A stretch of 64,000 nt of DNA from an uncultured Bacteroidia bacterium. Its GTDB lineage: Bacteria; Bacteroidota; Bacteroidia; Bacteroidales; F082. The stretch lies in NCBI GenBank assembly GCA_902801625.1, contig CADCJI010000003.1:1-64000 (forward strand), given 5' to 3'. Made by a program: the position numbers and the translations under genes. Positions 23,782 to 32,513 of the stretch are shown piece after piece; within the stretch, counting starts at the first letter, position 1, and every line of letters starts with the position of its first letter. Below the pieces are notes generated by a model. It worked only from the letters and a program-made list of their open reading frames with translations. It did not search any database and was not told the DNA's origin.

Positions 23782-24372
23782 ATGGATTTAGGAGAAAAGT
23801 TTGTCATTAGGAGCAATTCGTTGGAGCCGAAACAAGGTAAAATCCTGATTTCCGAGCCTTTAATGAACGATTTCCACTTCGGGAGAGCGGTGATTTTACT
23901 CATCGACCATGTGGAATCGGAAGGCAGTTTTGGCATCATCATCAACAAGAAGCTGGAGGTACAGGTCAACCATATCGTTGACGAATTCCCCGACTTTGAG
24001 GCTCCTGTGTATCTGGGCGGTCCCGTAGCCGAAGACCAGCTTTTCTTCATCCACACCTTAGGCGAGATGATTCCCGAGTCCTACCCCATCGTCGACGGAC
24101 TCTATTGGGGCGGCGACCATGAAACCTTAGCCACTTTGATTCACACGGGCATCGCCAATGAGGACAATGTGCGTTTCTATTTGGGTTATTCAGGATGGGA
24201 TTCAGGTCAATTGGTCACTGAATTAGTGCGCAACACTTGGCTCATTGGCGACATTACAGCTGAGCAATACCTCAACACACCACCAGAGAAGATGTGGCAG
24301 TACTTTGTCAATCAGATGGGACACTCCTACGACATGTGGAAGCATTTTCCAAAGGACTTTCAAGATAATTAA
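23782..24372 (+). CDS. yqgE: YqgE/AlgH (UPF0301) family protein
   Basis: 196 residues from the ATG at 23782 (MDLGEKFVIRSNSLEPKQGK). Conserved family points: GKILISEPLMNDFHFGRAVI, GSFGIIINKK, VYLGGPVAEDQLFFIHT and YLGYSGWDSGQL. The fold is known from structures, the biochemical role is not; in Proteobacteria it is linked to alginate regulation. Divergent from murL with back-to-back promoters in a 73-bp gap. The frame is open upstream, but that part would overlap both promoters. Confidence 0.9.
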   Translation: MDLGEKFVIRSNSLEPKQGKILISEPLMNDFHFGRAVILLIDHVESEGSFGIIINKKLEVQVNHIVDEFPDFEAPVYLGGPVAEDQLFFIHTLGEMIPESYPIVDGLYWGGDHETLATLIHTGIANEDNVRFYLGYSGWDSGQLVTELVRNTWLIGDITAEQYLNTPPEKMWQYFVNQMGHSYDMWKHFPKDFQDN

Positions 24373-24419
24373 CAAAGACCATGGTAAATAATAATTAAGC
24401 AATCTATGCAGAACTATAC

Positions 24420-24497
24420 GACTATGACTTGTGACAATGACTATGACCGCTTCAACAGAAATGAAAGCAGTCATAGTCAGGGTCAGTGGTCATAGTC
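24420..24497. repeat. 'GACTATGAC / GTCATAGTC' palindromic repeat
   Basis: GACTATGACCGC at 24439 pairs with GCAGTCATAGTC at 24467, with further copies of the same word on both sides. It lies between yqgE and the M16 gene and may act as a terminator. A related nested palindrome lies at 27508-27606. Confidence 0.7.
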
Positions 24498-24565
24498 AAA
24501 AAAACAGAAAAAACAATGCAGTTTAGTTTTGAACAATTACTTAATAATCAACTAATAAATTAAAA

Positions 24566-27502
24566 ATGAGAAAATTAAACAAATTCTTTTCCAAAGGAGT
24601 GTTGTTGTTTGGTGCAACGGCACTCATGTTGCTTGCCTCATGCACACCCAAAGAAGAGGTCAAGTACAAGTATGAAACTGTAAAGGGCGACCTCAGCGAA
24701 GCCCGCATCTACACGCTCGACAACGGCCTGAAGGTCTATCTGAGCGTCAACAAGGAAGAGCCCCGTATCCAGACCTACATCGCGGTACGCACGGGTTCCA
24801 AAAACGACCCAGCCGAGACCACCGGTCTTGCCCACTATCTGGAGCACTTGATGTTTAAGGGAACAACAAATTTCGGCACCACCGATGCAGCAGCCGAAAA
24901 GCCTCTACTTGACGAGATCGAGGCCCGCTACGAAAAGTACCGCACCCTCACCGACCCTGAGGAACGCCGCATCGCCTATCATGAAATCGACTCGGTGAGC
25001 CAAGTCGCCGCTCAGTACTTCATTCCTAATGAATACGACAAACTCATGTCGGCTATCGGCGCTGAAGGCACCAATGCCTACACCTCAAATGATGTGACCT
25101 GCTACACCGAGGACATCCCCTCCAACGAAGTGGAAAACTGGGCCAAGATCCAGGCCGACCGTTTCCAGAATATGGTCATCCGAGGCTTCCATACCGAGTT
25201 GGAAGCTGTTTACGAGGAGTACAACATCGGCATCGCCCAAGACAACCGCAAAGTGTGGGAAGCCTTGAGCGCCTTGCTCTTCCCGACGCACCCTTATGGC
25301 ACCCAAACCACCATTGGAACTCAGGAGCACCTGAAGAATCCCAGCATCACCAATATCAAGAACTACTTCAACAAGTGGTATCGTCCCAACAATGTGGCCA
25401 TCTGCATGGCTGGCGATTTCAATCCTGACGAGGTCATCGCTATCATCGACAAGTATTTCGGTGCTTGGCAACCTGGCGCAGATGTGAAGCAACCCGAGTT
25501 CCCCGCTTTGGCACCCATCACTGCTCCTCATGACACCACCGTCTATGGTTTGGAAGCAGAATCCATCATGCTTGGCTGGCGTTTCGACCGTGGCAACTCA
25601 CTGCAAGCAGACACGCTTGAAGTTATCGGCTCAATGTTAAGCAACGGCACTGCGGGTCTCATCGATTTGGACATCAACCAACAGATGCAGATGCTTTATG
25701 CTTATGCGGGATCTCAAACCCTTCGCGACTACTGCAGCTTCCTCATGGGCGGCTCACCCCGTCCGGGCCAGACCCTCGAAGAAGCCCAAGCCTTAATGCT
25801 TGCCGAGATCGAGAAGCTGAAGAGTGGCGACTTCTCCGACGACCTCCTGCCTTCGGTCATCAATAATGCCAAGCTCGATTATTACAACTCTATGGAGAGC
25901 AATATGGCTCGCGCCAACATGTTTGTCGACACCTATATTAATGAGGTGCCTTGGGAACAGAGCGTTGGCCGCCTCGATCGTATCTCCAACATCACCAAGG
26001 ATCAAATCGTGGCTTTTGCCAACCGTCATTTCAATGACAACTATGTGGTGGTTTACAAGCGCCAAGGCGTAGATGAAAACCAGAAGAAGATTGACAAGCC
26101 TGCCATCACCCCCATCCCGACCAACCGCGACCTCGTGAGCGACTTCGTGACGGAAGTGCAGAATGCGGAAGTGACACCTATCCAGCCCCGTTTCGTCAAC
26201 TTCAAGAAGGACCTCACCTTCGGCAACACCGAAGCTGGCCTGCCTTACATTTATGTTCAAAATAAGGAAAACGGTCGTTTCACCTTGTCGTTCCGCTATG
26301 ATTTTGGCGAAGAGTCAGACTTGCGTTATGACATGGCGACCCAGTATCTCGAATACCTCGGCACTGACCAACTCACCAATGAGCAAATCAAACAGCAGTT
26401 CTATAAACTGGCTTGCGACTATTACATCAGCGTAGGCGCACGCAACATCACTGTCACTTTGCGTGGCTTGGGCGAGAATATGCCCGAGGCTTTGGCACTG
26501 CTTGAAAATGTGATGCAAAACGCCCAAGCTGACCCGATGGTAGCTGAGATGTGTATCCAACAATTGGAGAAGGCCCGTATGGATGCCAAATTGAACCAAC
26601 GCAGCAACTTTAGCGCCTTGGTGGATTACGGTATCTATGGTCCTTACAACCCAAGCCGCAACCAGCTTTCCATCAAGCAGCTGCGACAAATCGACCCGCA
26701 AGAGCTCCTCGACCTCCTGAAGAACCTCAAGAACTACAAGCACACCGTTCTTTATTACGGCCCAATGACCGCCCAAGACATGGCCAAAGCCGTCACCGAG
26801 AACCATCAAACCATGGCCGAGTTGCAAGATGTTCCCGAAGGCAAGCACTATGAGATGCAGCCTACACCTGAGAACGAAATCCTCATCGCCCCTTACGATG
26901 CCAAGAACATCTACATGCGTATGGTCCACAACGAGCAACGCGACTGGAACCCCGACGAGGCTGCTGTGAAGGCTTTGTTCAACGAATACTATGGAGGTGG
27001 CATGAACACCATCGTGTTCCAAGAGATGCGTGAGGCACGCGGTCTGGCTTACAACGCTTTTGCCGCATATATGGAGCCATACTACAAAGACCAAAAGGAA
27101 TATTTCTTCACCCACATCATCACGCAAAACGACAAGATGGTTGACTGCGTGACGCACTTCCTTGAGATCCTCAACGAAATGCCTGAGAGCGAACAGGCCT
27201 TTGGCATTGCCAAAGACGCTCTCACCAAGCGTTTGGCCAGCCAGCGCACCACCAAGTTCGGTCTCATCAACGCTTGGTTGAGCGCCCAAATGAAGGGTAT
27301 CGACTACGACATCAACGAGCGCATCTACAATGCTTTGCCCAACATCACCTTGCAAGACATCGTGAACTTCGAGCAAGAACAAATGGCCAACAAGCCTTAC
27401 CGTTATGTCATCCTCGGCGACGAGAAGGAGCTCGACATGAAGGCCCTCAAGGAGATTGGTCCCATCCGCCGCTTGAGCACTGAAGAGATCTTCGGGTATT
27501 AA
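24566..27502 (+). CDS. M16-family (pitrilysin-like) lipoprotein metalloprotease
   Basis: 978 residues, a lipoprotein (signal ending LMLLASC). Four-domain M16 architecture: the active N-terminal half holds the inverted zinc motif HYLEH (His90, His94) with the third ligand in ELEAVYEEYN, and the second half (from about 560) holds the inactive copy with the R/Y motif YYGGGMNTIVFQEMREARGL. Such proteins degrade peptides in the periplasm; Bacteroidota members usually come as this long single-chain form. It stands alone: repeats on both sides and convergent with the OM receptor gene. Confidence 0.95.
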   Translation: MRKLNKFFSKGVLLFGATALMLLASCTPKEEVKYKYETVKGDLSEARIYTLDNGLKVYLSVNKEEPRIQTYIAVRTGSKNDPAETTGLAHYLEHLMFKGTTNFGTTDAAAEKPLLDEIEARYEKYRTLTDPEERRIAYHEIDSVSQVAAQYFIPNEYDKLMSAIGAEGTNAYTSNDVTCYTEDIPSNEVENWAKIQADRFQNMVIRGFHTELEAVYEEYNIGIAQDNRKVWEALSALLFPTHPYGTQTTIGTQEHLKNPSITNIKNYFNKWYRPNNVAICMAGDFNPDEVIAIIDKYFGAWQPGADVKQPEFPALAPITAPHDTTVYGLEAESIMLGWRFDRGNSLQADTLEVIGSMLSNGTAGLIDLDINQQMQMLYAYAGSQTLRDYCSFLMGGSPRPGQTLEEAQALMLAEIEKLKSGDFSDDLLPSVINNAKLDYYNSMESNMARANMFVDTYINEVPWEQSVGRLDRISNITKDQIVAFANRHFNDNYVVVYKRQGVDENQKKIDKPAITPIPTNRDLVSDFVTEVQNAEVTPIQPRFVNFKKDLTFGNTEAGLPYIYVQNKENGRFTLSFRYDFGEESDLRYDMATQYLEYLGTDQLTNEQIKQQFYKLACDYYISVGARNITVTLRGLGENMPEALALLENVMQNAQADPMVAEMCIQQLEKARMDAKLNQRSNFSALVDYGIYGPYNPSRNQLSIKQLRQIDPQELLDLLKNLKNYKHTVLYYGPMTAQDMAKAVTENHQTMAELQDVPEGKHYEMQPTPENEILIAPYDAKNIYMRMVHNEQRDWNPDEAAVKALFNEYYGGGMNTIVFQEMREARGLAYNAFAAYMEPYYKDQKEYFFTHIITQNDKMVDCVTHFLEILNEMPESEQAFGIAKDALTKRLASQRTTKFGLINAWLSAQMKGIDYDINERIYNALPNITLQDIVNFEQEQMANKPYRYVILGDEKELDMKALKEIGPIRRLSTEEIFGY

Positions 27503-27507
27503 TCCGA

Positions 27508-27606
27508 CTATGGCTCATGACTATGGCCTATGGCCAATGTCATGAAAATAATGGCCGCTCTCACATAATGTGGGGGCGGCCATTGTCATAGGCCATAATC
27601 CATAGT
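27508..27606. terminator. nested palindrome / bidirectional terminator
   Basis: AATGGCCGC (27550) pairs with GCGGCCATT (27576-27584); outside it GGCCTATG pairs with CATAGGCC and GACTATGG with CCATAGTC. The nested stems lie between two convergent genes. The outer words belong to the same family as the repeat at 24420-24497. Confidence 0.7.
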
Positions 27607-27613
27607 CAAACTA

Positions 27614-30244
27614 TCACTCCAAGCTATCACCCGCCTCGCCGTCGCCTTCCTTGGCCTTTTGTTCAAGTTCCAACTTACCGAAACGTAGCGTGAAGCCTGC
27701 CGAGATATAGCGGCTGTTCAACATCTTGCGGGTGCTGTCGCTGAGATAATAGGGGTTGGTATTGCTTGAACCCGAACCAATCTTGGCACCCCAGTTGAAG
27801 ATGTCCTGCACGTTGACAAATACCGACAGGCGGCGGTTGAAGAAGTCGCTGCGGAGGCCCATGTTGAGGAAATAGCGCGCCTTGCGTTCGCTCATCAGGC
27901 TGATAGTCGGTGAGTTGTAGTTGGCCGATGCCGTGACTTGTAACTGGTTGAAGAGTTTCGCCCAAGCGTTGACGCGCACACTCCACGACCATTTGTCGCG
28001 CTCATCGATCTGATGAACGCCATTGCGGTCATACTCCATGCGATAGCCATAGTCATACACGTTGGCATACAGACGCACGTTGAAAAATCCCGTTGGACGG
28101 TAGGTCATATTGAGCGAGGTACCGTATCGCCACGAGGTACCCATATTGTAAGGAATGGAATAACTGACAATACGATCCAGATAGTCATCATACTCGGCAT
28201 CGGTCAGCCTGCTGATTTCGTTGGTGCTCCAGCGACCGTATACTTCGAGGCCGATGTTACCAAAGCGCTCGAAAAACTTCTGCCAACCGGCTTCCACATT
28301 ATGGGTATAAGCATTTTTGAGTCCAAGGGGATTACCCGTCGAATAGTTGTCATCACCATATCTGCGGAAAGTGCTGATTTGGTCTTCTCTGGGGTGCGAC
28401 ATACGCATCGAATAGTTGAGTTTCCAGTTGTGCATGCTTTCCGTGCGATAAGTCAAGTGGATAGAAGGACGTACATTGAGGAAATACAAGGTGCTGTCGT
28501 CAGCAAACGGCATATCGCTCTTGTAGTTGTAACCTATACGGTCACCGCCCAAGCCCAAGCCTGTGCTTAGGGTAAAACCACCCCAACGATGCGTCCAGTT
28601 GACATCGCCATTGACACCCGTTTCAACGCCTTTAAACTTATAAGTACGAAGTATATCGATGCTGTCATAAGTAATGCCGCCATCATTGGAATAGTAACGA
28701 TTATAGTCACTGTTACTGAGCTGATTGTCGACGCGCAAGCCATAACTAAGCTCGCCGTTTTCACTATAAGGTCTATTGTAGCGCACATCGAGATTGAAGC
28801 CATAACCCGTTTGCTTACTCAAAAGATATCGGTTTTCATCAAAGTCGGTGTAAACATCATAGAAACGGTTGTTGTAATAGTCGGAAGCATTCTTGTTGAA
28901 TCTGCCATTCAAACCGATTCGGAGATTGTGTCCCTTGTCATCAAACTTCTTGGTGTAGTCCGCTCCAAAATGGCCGAAGCCGGATTGCGAAAGGGTGGTA
29001 TCGCCCATGCTGTAGGCCAAAATGCTATCCATAGGCTGCAAATAGAAAGTCTGTTCTTCGCGACGGCTGCCGAGACTCCGGTTGTTATTATAGAAGCCCC
29101 CGCCATCGAAGGAGATATCACTCGTAGAGTCAATTTCATAGTCGATGTTCATGAAAACATTGCCGCTGATGCTACGGTTGTCCTCTTTTTGGGTCGTAGT
29201 CTTGTACCACACAGAGTCATACAACCCCTCGGTAGCGGCATCCTCGCGTTTCAGCTCCCAGCTGTCAGTGGTGTTGAGCCTGTTGCTATAACGCCCTGAA
29301 GCAAACAAATTGATACTCAGCTTCTCCTTCTTCCACATATAGCTGACCCAAGGCGAAACAAAGGGCTGATTGGATCCGTTCACGCCGAAGCTGATGAACT
29401 GGTTGCTCTTGATGTGTGCCGAAGTCACGATATTGACGACCGCTTCAGCATCGGTAGCATACTTGGCCGAAGGATTCGTGATGGTCTCAATACGGGCAAT
29501 GGCATTGGCGGGCAAGGTCTGGAGGTAGGTCTTCAGGTTCTCCTCGGTGAGTTTCGAAGGCTTGTCATTCACCCAAATCTCCACGCTCGAAACGCCACGC
29601 AAAGTGATGTTGCCTTCAACATCGACTTCCACGCCGGGCGCATTCTGCAAGGCATCCTCGGTGGTGCCAGTTTGGATTGATGGGTCTTCGCTCACATTGT
29701 AGATGAGTTTTTCACCCTCCATGGCATACAGCGGCCTTTCGGCAGCCACGGTGACCTCACCTAAAGAGGTCACACCAGGATTAATGCGCAATGTGCCCAA
29801 ATTGGTGTTATTCGTCACCTTGAAAGGATGCATATAGCTCTCATAACCGATGGCCGAAACGCGCAGCACAAACGAACCTTGCGGCACGCCAGTAAGCTCG
29901 AAAACGCCGTCCATATTGCTGATGCCTCCTTTGACCAACTCCGAGTCGATGGAGTCGAGCACGGCCACATTAACATAGGGCATAAACTCTCCCGTCTTGG
30001 CATCACGCAACACACCAACCACTTGGAAAGTATCACCTTCACGGACTTTTTTCTTCTGCCTGACAGTAGGCATGTTGCCCTCGGTCTGTCCCCACTGACG
30101 GTCACCGCCGAAAGGAGGTCTACCCCCAGGAGGTCTGCCGCCCGGAGGGCGACCTCCACCACCGGGAGGTTGTGCCATACATAAGACTGTCGTTAGGACT
30201 ATTGCCACAAAAAACAAGGATTTCAAAAAATCAGATTTCTTCAT
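27614..30244 (-). CDS. outer-membrane receptor-like beta-barrel protein
   Basis: 876 residues with a signal peptide (1-25, LCMAQ). A Gly/Pro/Arg-rich stretch (PPGGGGRPPGGRPPGG, 26-50) is followed by a carboxypeptidase-regulatory-like domain (VVGVLRDAKTGEFMPYVNVA), a plug-like region (TEDALQNAPGVEVDVEGNIT, IEIWVNDKPSKLTEENL) and a long beta-barrel ending SAGFTLRFGKLELEQK. This is the layout of TonB-dependent-receptor relatives of Bacteroidota (outer membrane beta-barrel family 3), which lack a strict TonB box. Ligand unknown; no SusD-like partner is next to it. The Gly/Pro-rich segment is unusual and probably flexible. Own promoter at 30265-30272. Confidence 0.85.
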   Translation of the reverse strand: MKKSDFLKSLFFVAIVLTTVLCMAQPPGGGGRPPGGRPPGGRPPFGGDRQWGQTEGNMPTVRQKKKVREGDTFQVVGVLRDAKTGEFMPYVNVAVLDSIDSELVKGGISNMDGVFELTGVPQGSFVLRVSAIGYESYMHPFKVTNNTNLGTLRINPGVTSLGEVTVAAERPLYAMEGEKLIYNVSEDPSIQTGTTEDALQNAPGVEVDVEGNITLRGVSSVEIWVNDKPSKLTEENLKTYLQTLPANAIARIETITNPSAKYATDAEAVVNIVTSAHIKSNQFISFGVNGSNQPFVSPWVSYMWKKEKLSINLFASGRYSNRLNTTDSWELKREDAATEGLYDSVWYKTTTQKEDNRSISGNVFMNIDYEIDSTSDISFDGGGFYNNNRSLGSRREEQTFYLQPMDSILAYSMGDTTLSQSGFGHFGADYTKKFDDKGHNLRIGLNGRFNKNASDYYNNRFYDVYTDFDENRYLLSKQTGYGFNLDVRYNRPYSENGELSYGLRVDNQLSNSDYNRYYSNDGGITYDSIDILRTYKFKGVETGVNGDVNWTHRWGGFTLSTGLGLGGDRIGYNYKSDMPFADDSTLYFLNVRPSIHLTYRTESMHNWKLNYSMRMSHPREDQISTFRRYGDDNYSTGNPLGLKNAYTHNVEAGWQKFFERFGNIGLEVYGRWSTNEISRLTDAEYDDYLDRIVSYSIPYNMGTSWRYGTSLNMTYRPTGFFNVRLYANVYDYGYRMEYDRNGVHQIDERDKWSWSVRVNAWAKLFNQLQVTASANYNSPTISLMSERKARYFLNMGLRSDFFNRRLSVFVNVQDIFNWGAKIGSGSSNTNPYYLSDSTRKMLNSRYISAGFTLRFGKLELEQKAKEGDGEAGDSLE

Positions 30245-30264
30245 GCTAACAAAAAATTAGGATG

Positions 30265-30272
30265 CAAAAATA
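30265..30272 (-). promoter_or_regulatory. -7 box of OM receptor-like gene
   Basis: TATTTTTG on the minus strand, 20 bp before the start codon and directly after the terminator of the P-ATPase gene. Confidence 0.6.
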
Positions 30273-30280
30273 GGAAAAAA

Positions 30281-30310
30281 ATGCCGCATCTGTATGGACC
30301 GATGCGACAT
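30281..30310 (-). terminator. terminator after P-type ATPase gene
   Basis: On the minus strand ATGTCGCATC and GATGCGGCAT pair (one mismatch) and are followed by seven T. It lies about 80 bp after the ATPase stop. Confidence 0.75.
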
Positions 30311-30392
30311 TTTTTTGATTACTCGAATGTGTTATAAGACACATTCTCAGGTTTCCATAGCTTTATCTATATCACTGCAGAAAGCGATAGCC

Positions 30393-32435
30393 TTATTCAC
30401 TTACCTTCAATGCCCGCATGGCATTAAGCACGGCCAGCACCGTGACACCCACATCGGCGAAGACGGCCATCCACATCGTGGCGATGCCGAAGGCAGCCAA
30501 AACGAGTACTGCAATCTTCACGCCGATAGCGAACCAGACATTCTGCTTGGCTATCCGTAGCGTGCGACGCGCAATGCGGATGGCAAGGGCAATCTTCGAT
30601 GGTTTGTCGTCCATCAATACCACATCGGCGGCTTCGATGGCGGCATCGCTGCCAAGACCACCCATGGCTATTCCCACATCTGCACGAGCCAGAACGGGCG
30701 CATCGTTGATGCCATCGCCGACAAAGGCTAGTTGAGAGTTGAGAGTTGAGAGTTTAGAGTTCAGTAATTCATCTACATAAGCCACTTTGTCGGCGGGCAA
30801 CAACTCAGCATGGTATTCGCTCAAACCAAGTTCTTTGGCCACATCCTCCCCTACTTCCTTGCGGTCGCCGGTAAGCATCACTGTGCGGTTCACGTCTAAT
30901 GATTTCAAGGCTTGAATGGCAACTGTACTGTCTTCCTTCAACTTGTCGTTGATGACAATATGACCCGCATATTCCCCATCAATTGCGACATGGATAATCG
31001 TTCCTACATGTTCGCAATCACGCCATTGTGCGCCAACAGCTTCCATCATTTTCGTGTTGCCCACACAGACCGTCCAGTTTTCCACTTTGGCCTTAATCCC
31101 TTGTCCTGCAATCTCCTCCACATCGCTCAACTTGCAGCCATCGGTAGCCTCATCAGGGAAAGCATCGCGCAAAGCCGCACCAATAGGATGCGTGGAATAA
31201 TGCTCTACATGAGCGGCTAGGTGCAACAAATGACGTTCATCACATTTCTCAGGATGCACCGCAGTGACAGCAAACTGACCATGGGTCAAGGTGCCCGTCT
31301 TGTCGAAAACCACCGTGCCGACCTTGGCCAACACATCCATATAATTAGCTCCTTTGATGAGAATGCCCTTTCGTGAAGCCCCACCGATACCGCCAAAGAA
31401 GGTCAGCGGCACGCTGATGACCAAAGCGCATGGACACGATACCACTAGAAACATCAAGGCGCGATAGAGCCAAGTGGCAAAGGTGCCAGTGAAGTCACCC
31501 GAAAACAGTGGCGGTAACAAGGCTAAGGCAATGGCGGCAAAAACTACGACAGGCGTATATATACGGGCAAATCGGGTAATGAAAGTTTCGCTTTTCGACT
31601 TGCTTTCAGTGGCATTCTCCACCAAATCAATAATCTTGGAGACAGTACTCTCACCAAAACTTTTAGTCGTGCGTACCTTGACCACACCCGAGATGTTGAC
31701 ACAGCCAGAAATGACCTCATCACCTTCGGCGATGTCACGCGGGAGGCTCTCGCCCGTCAAGGCTACCGTATTTAAAGCAGTGTTGCCCTCAATGATAATG
31801 CCGTCCAGCGGTACCTTTTCTCCAGGGCGGATGACAATTGTCTCGCCAACTGCCACATTCTCAGGACTAATGTCTTCCAATTTATCGTTATGCTCAACAT
31901 GTGCCACATCGGGACGAATGTCCATCAAATGGGCAATGCTTTCACGGCTTTTGCCCTCTGCATAGCCTTCGAAAAGCTCGCCGACTTGAAAAAACAGCAT
32001 GACGAAGACCGCTTCAGGGAACTGTGTCTCGGCACCAGGCAAGAAACCGATGCAGAGTGCCCCAATAGTTGCAATGGACATAAGGAAATGCTCGTTGAAC
32101 GCCTCGCCGTGCGCCAGTCCCTCAGCGGCTTCCTTGAGTGTGTCGAAGCCAATGATCAGATAAGGGACCAAATAGATAAGAAGCAGTTGCCAGATAGGCA
32201 AGTCGCAAAATTTCTCGATGATAACTGCAGCAACCAACAGAACTACCGTGACGGCAATTCTGATGATTTGTTGTTTCAAGCCACCCTCGTGATGGTGGTG
32301 TTCATGTTCACCGCATCCATGTTCGTGGTGATGATGATCGTGTTCATGACAATGCTCTTGCTCGTGTGAGCAGCATTCGTGTTTTCCCCCTTCGTAAGGG
32401 GGGCAGGGGGAATTCTGATGATGATTGTGTGCCAT
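30393..32435 (-). CDS. heavy-metal P-type ATPase (Zn/Cd/Co type)
   Basis: 680 residues. All P1B motifs are present: SCPCALVIS in the membrane channel, the phosphorylation site DKTGTLT (Asp378), the HP dipeptide (HYSTHPIG), TGDR and GDGINDAP. Eight helices. The N-terminus lacks a CxxC metal domain but is a His-rich tail (HEHDHHHHEHGCGEHEHHHH), which fits zinc, cadmium or cobalt export. Two stretches come from dispersed repeats read in frame: NSPCPPYEGGKH at residues 8-19 and NSKLSTLNSQLA just before FVGDGIND. Both fall in places that tolerate length change. No metal regulator gene is adjacent. Confidence 0.93.
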   Translation of the reverse strand: MAHNHHQNSPCPPYEGGKHECCSHEQEHCHEHDHHHHEHGCGEHEHHHHEGGLKQQIIRIAVTVVLLVAAVIIEKFCDLPIWQLLLIYLVPYLIIGFDTLKEAAEGLAHGEAFNEHFLMSIATIGALCIGFLPGAETQFPEAVFVMLFFQVGELFEGYAEGKSRESIAHLMDIRPDVAHVEHNDKLEDISPENVAVGETIVIRPGEKVPLDGIIIEGNTALNTVALTGESLPRDIAEGDEVISGCVNISGVVKVRTTKSFGESTVSKIIDLVENATESKSKSETFITRFARIYTPVVVFAAIALALLPPLFSGDFTGTFATWLYRALMFLVVSCPCALVISVPLTFFGGIGGASRKGILIKGANYMDVLAKVGTVVFDKTGTLTHGQFAVTAVHPEKCDERHLLHLAAHVEHYSTHPIGAALRDAFPDEATDGCKLSDVEEIAGQGIKAKVENWTVCVGNTKMMEAVGAQWRDCEHVGTIIHVAIDGEYAGHIVINDKLKEDSTVAIQALKSLDVNRTVMLTGDRKEVGEDVAKELGLSEYHAELLPADKVAYVDELLNSKLSTLNSQLAFVGDGINDAPVLARADVGIAMGGLGSDAAIEAADVVLMDDKPSKIALAIRIARRTLRIAKQNVWFAIGVKIAVLVLAAFGIATMWMAVFADVGVTVLAVLNAMRALKVSE
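30731..30763. repeat. 7-bp tandem repeat GAGAGTT inside P-ATPase gene
   Basis: GTTGAGA-type 7-mers repeated about four times, then TTTAGAGTTCAG. In the gene's frame it reads NSKLSTLNSQL, between the helix DKVAYVDELL and the conserved VGDGIND. Confidence 0.85.
32384..32415. repeat. C/G-rich palindrome (CCCCCTTCGTAAGGGGGG) inside P-ATPase gene
   Basis: CCCCCTT-CGT-AAGGGGGGCAG followed by GGGGGAATT; in the gene's frame it encodes NSPCPPYEGG, a peptide known from a widespread dispersed repeat. Confidence 0.75.
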
Positions 32436-32513
32436 ATTTTTACAGTTTTATTACTTTCTCGTGTGTTTCGGCTGCAAAAATGCGGCAAAAGTTTTGCAAC
32501 TGGGTTGCAAAGA

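Noticed and set aside
26315-27382. 355-codon minus-strand frame
   Set aside because: Antisense shadow of the M16 protease gene, rich in Leu, Val and His without any known motif.
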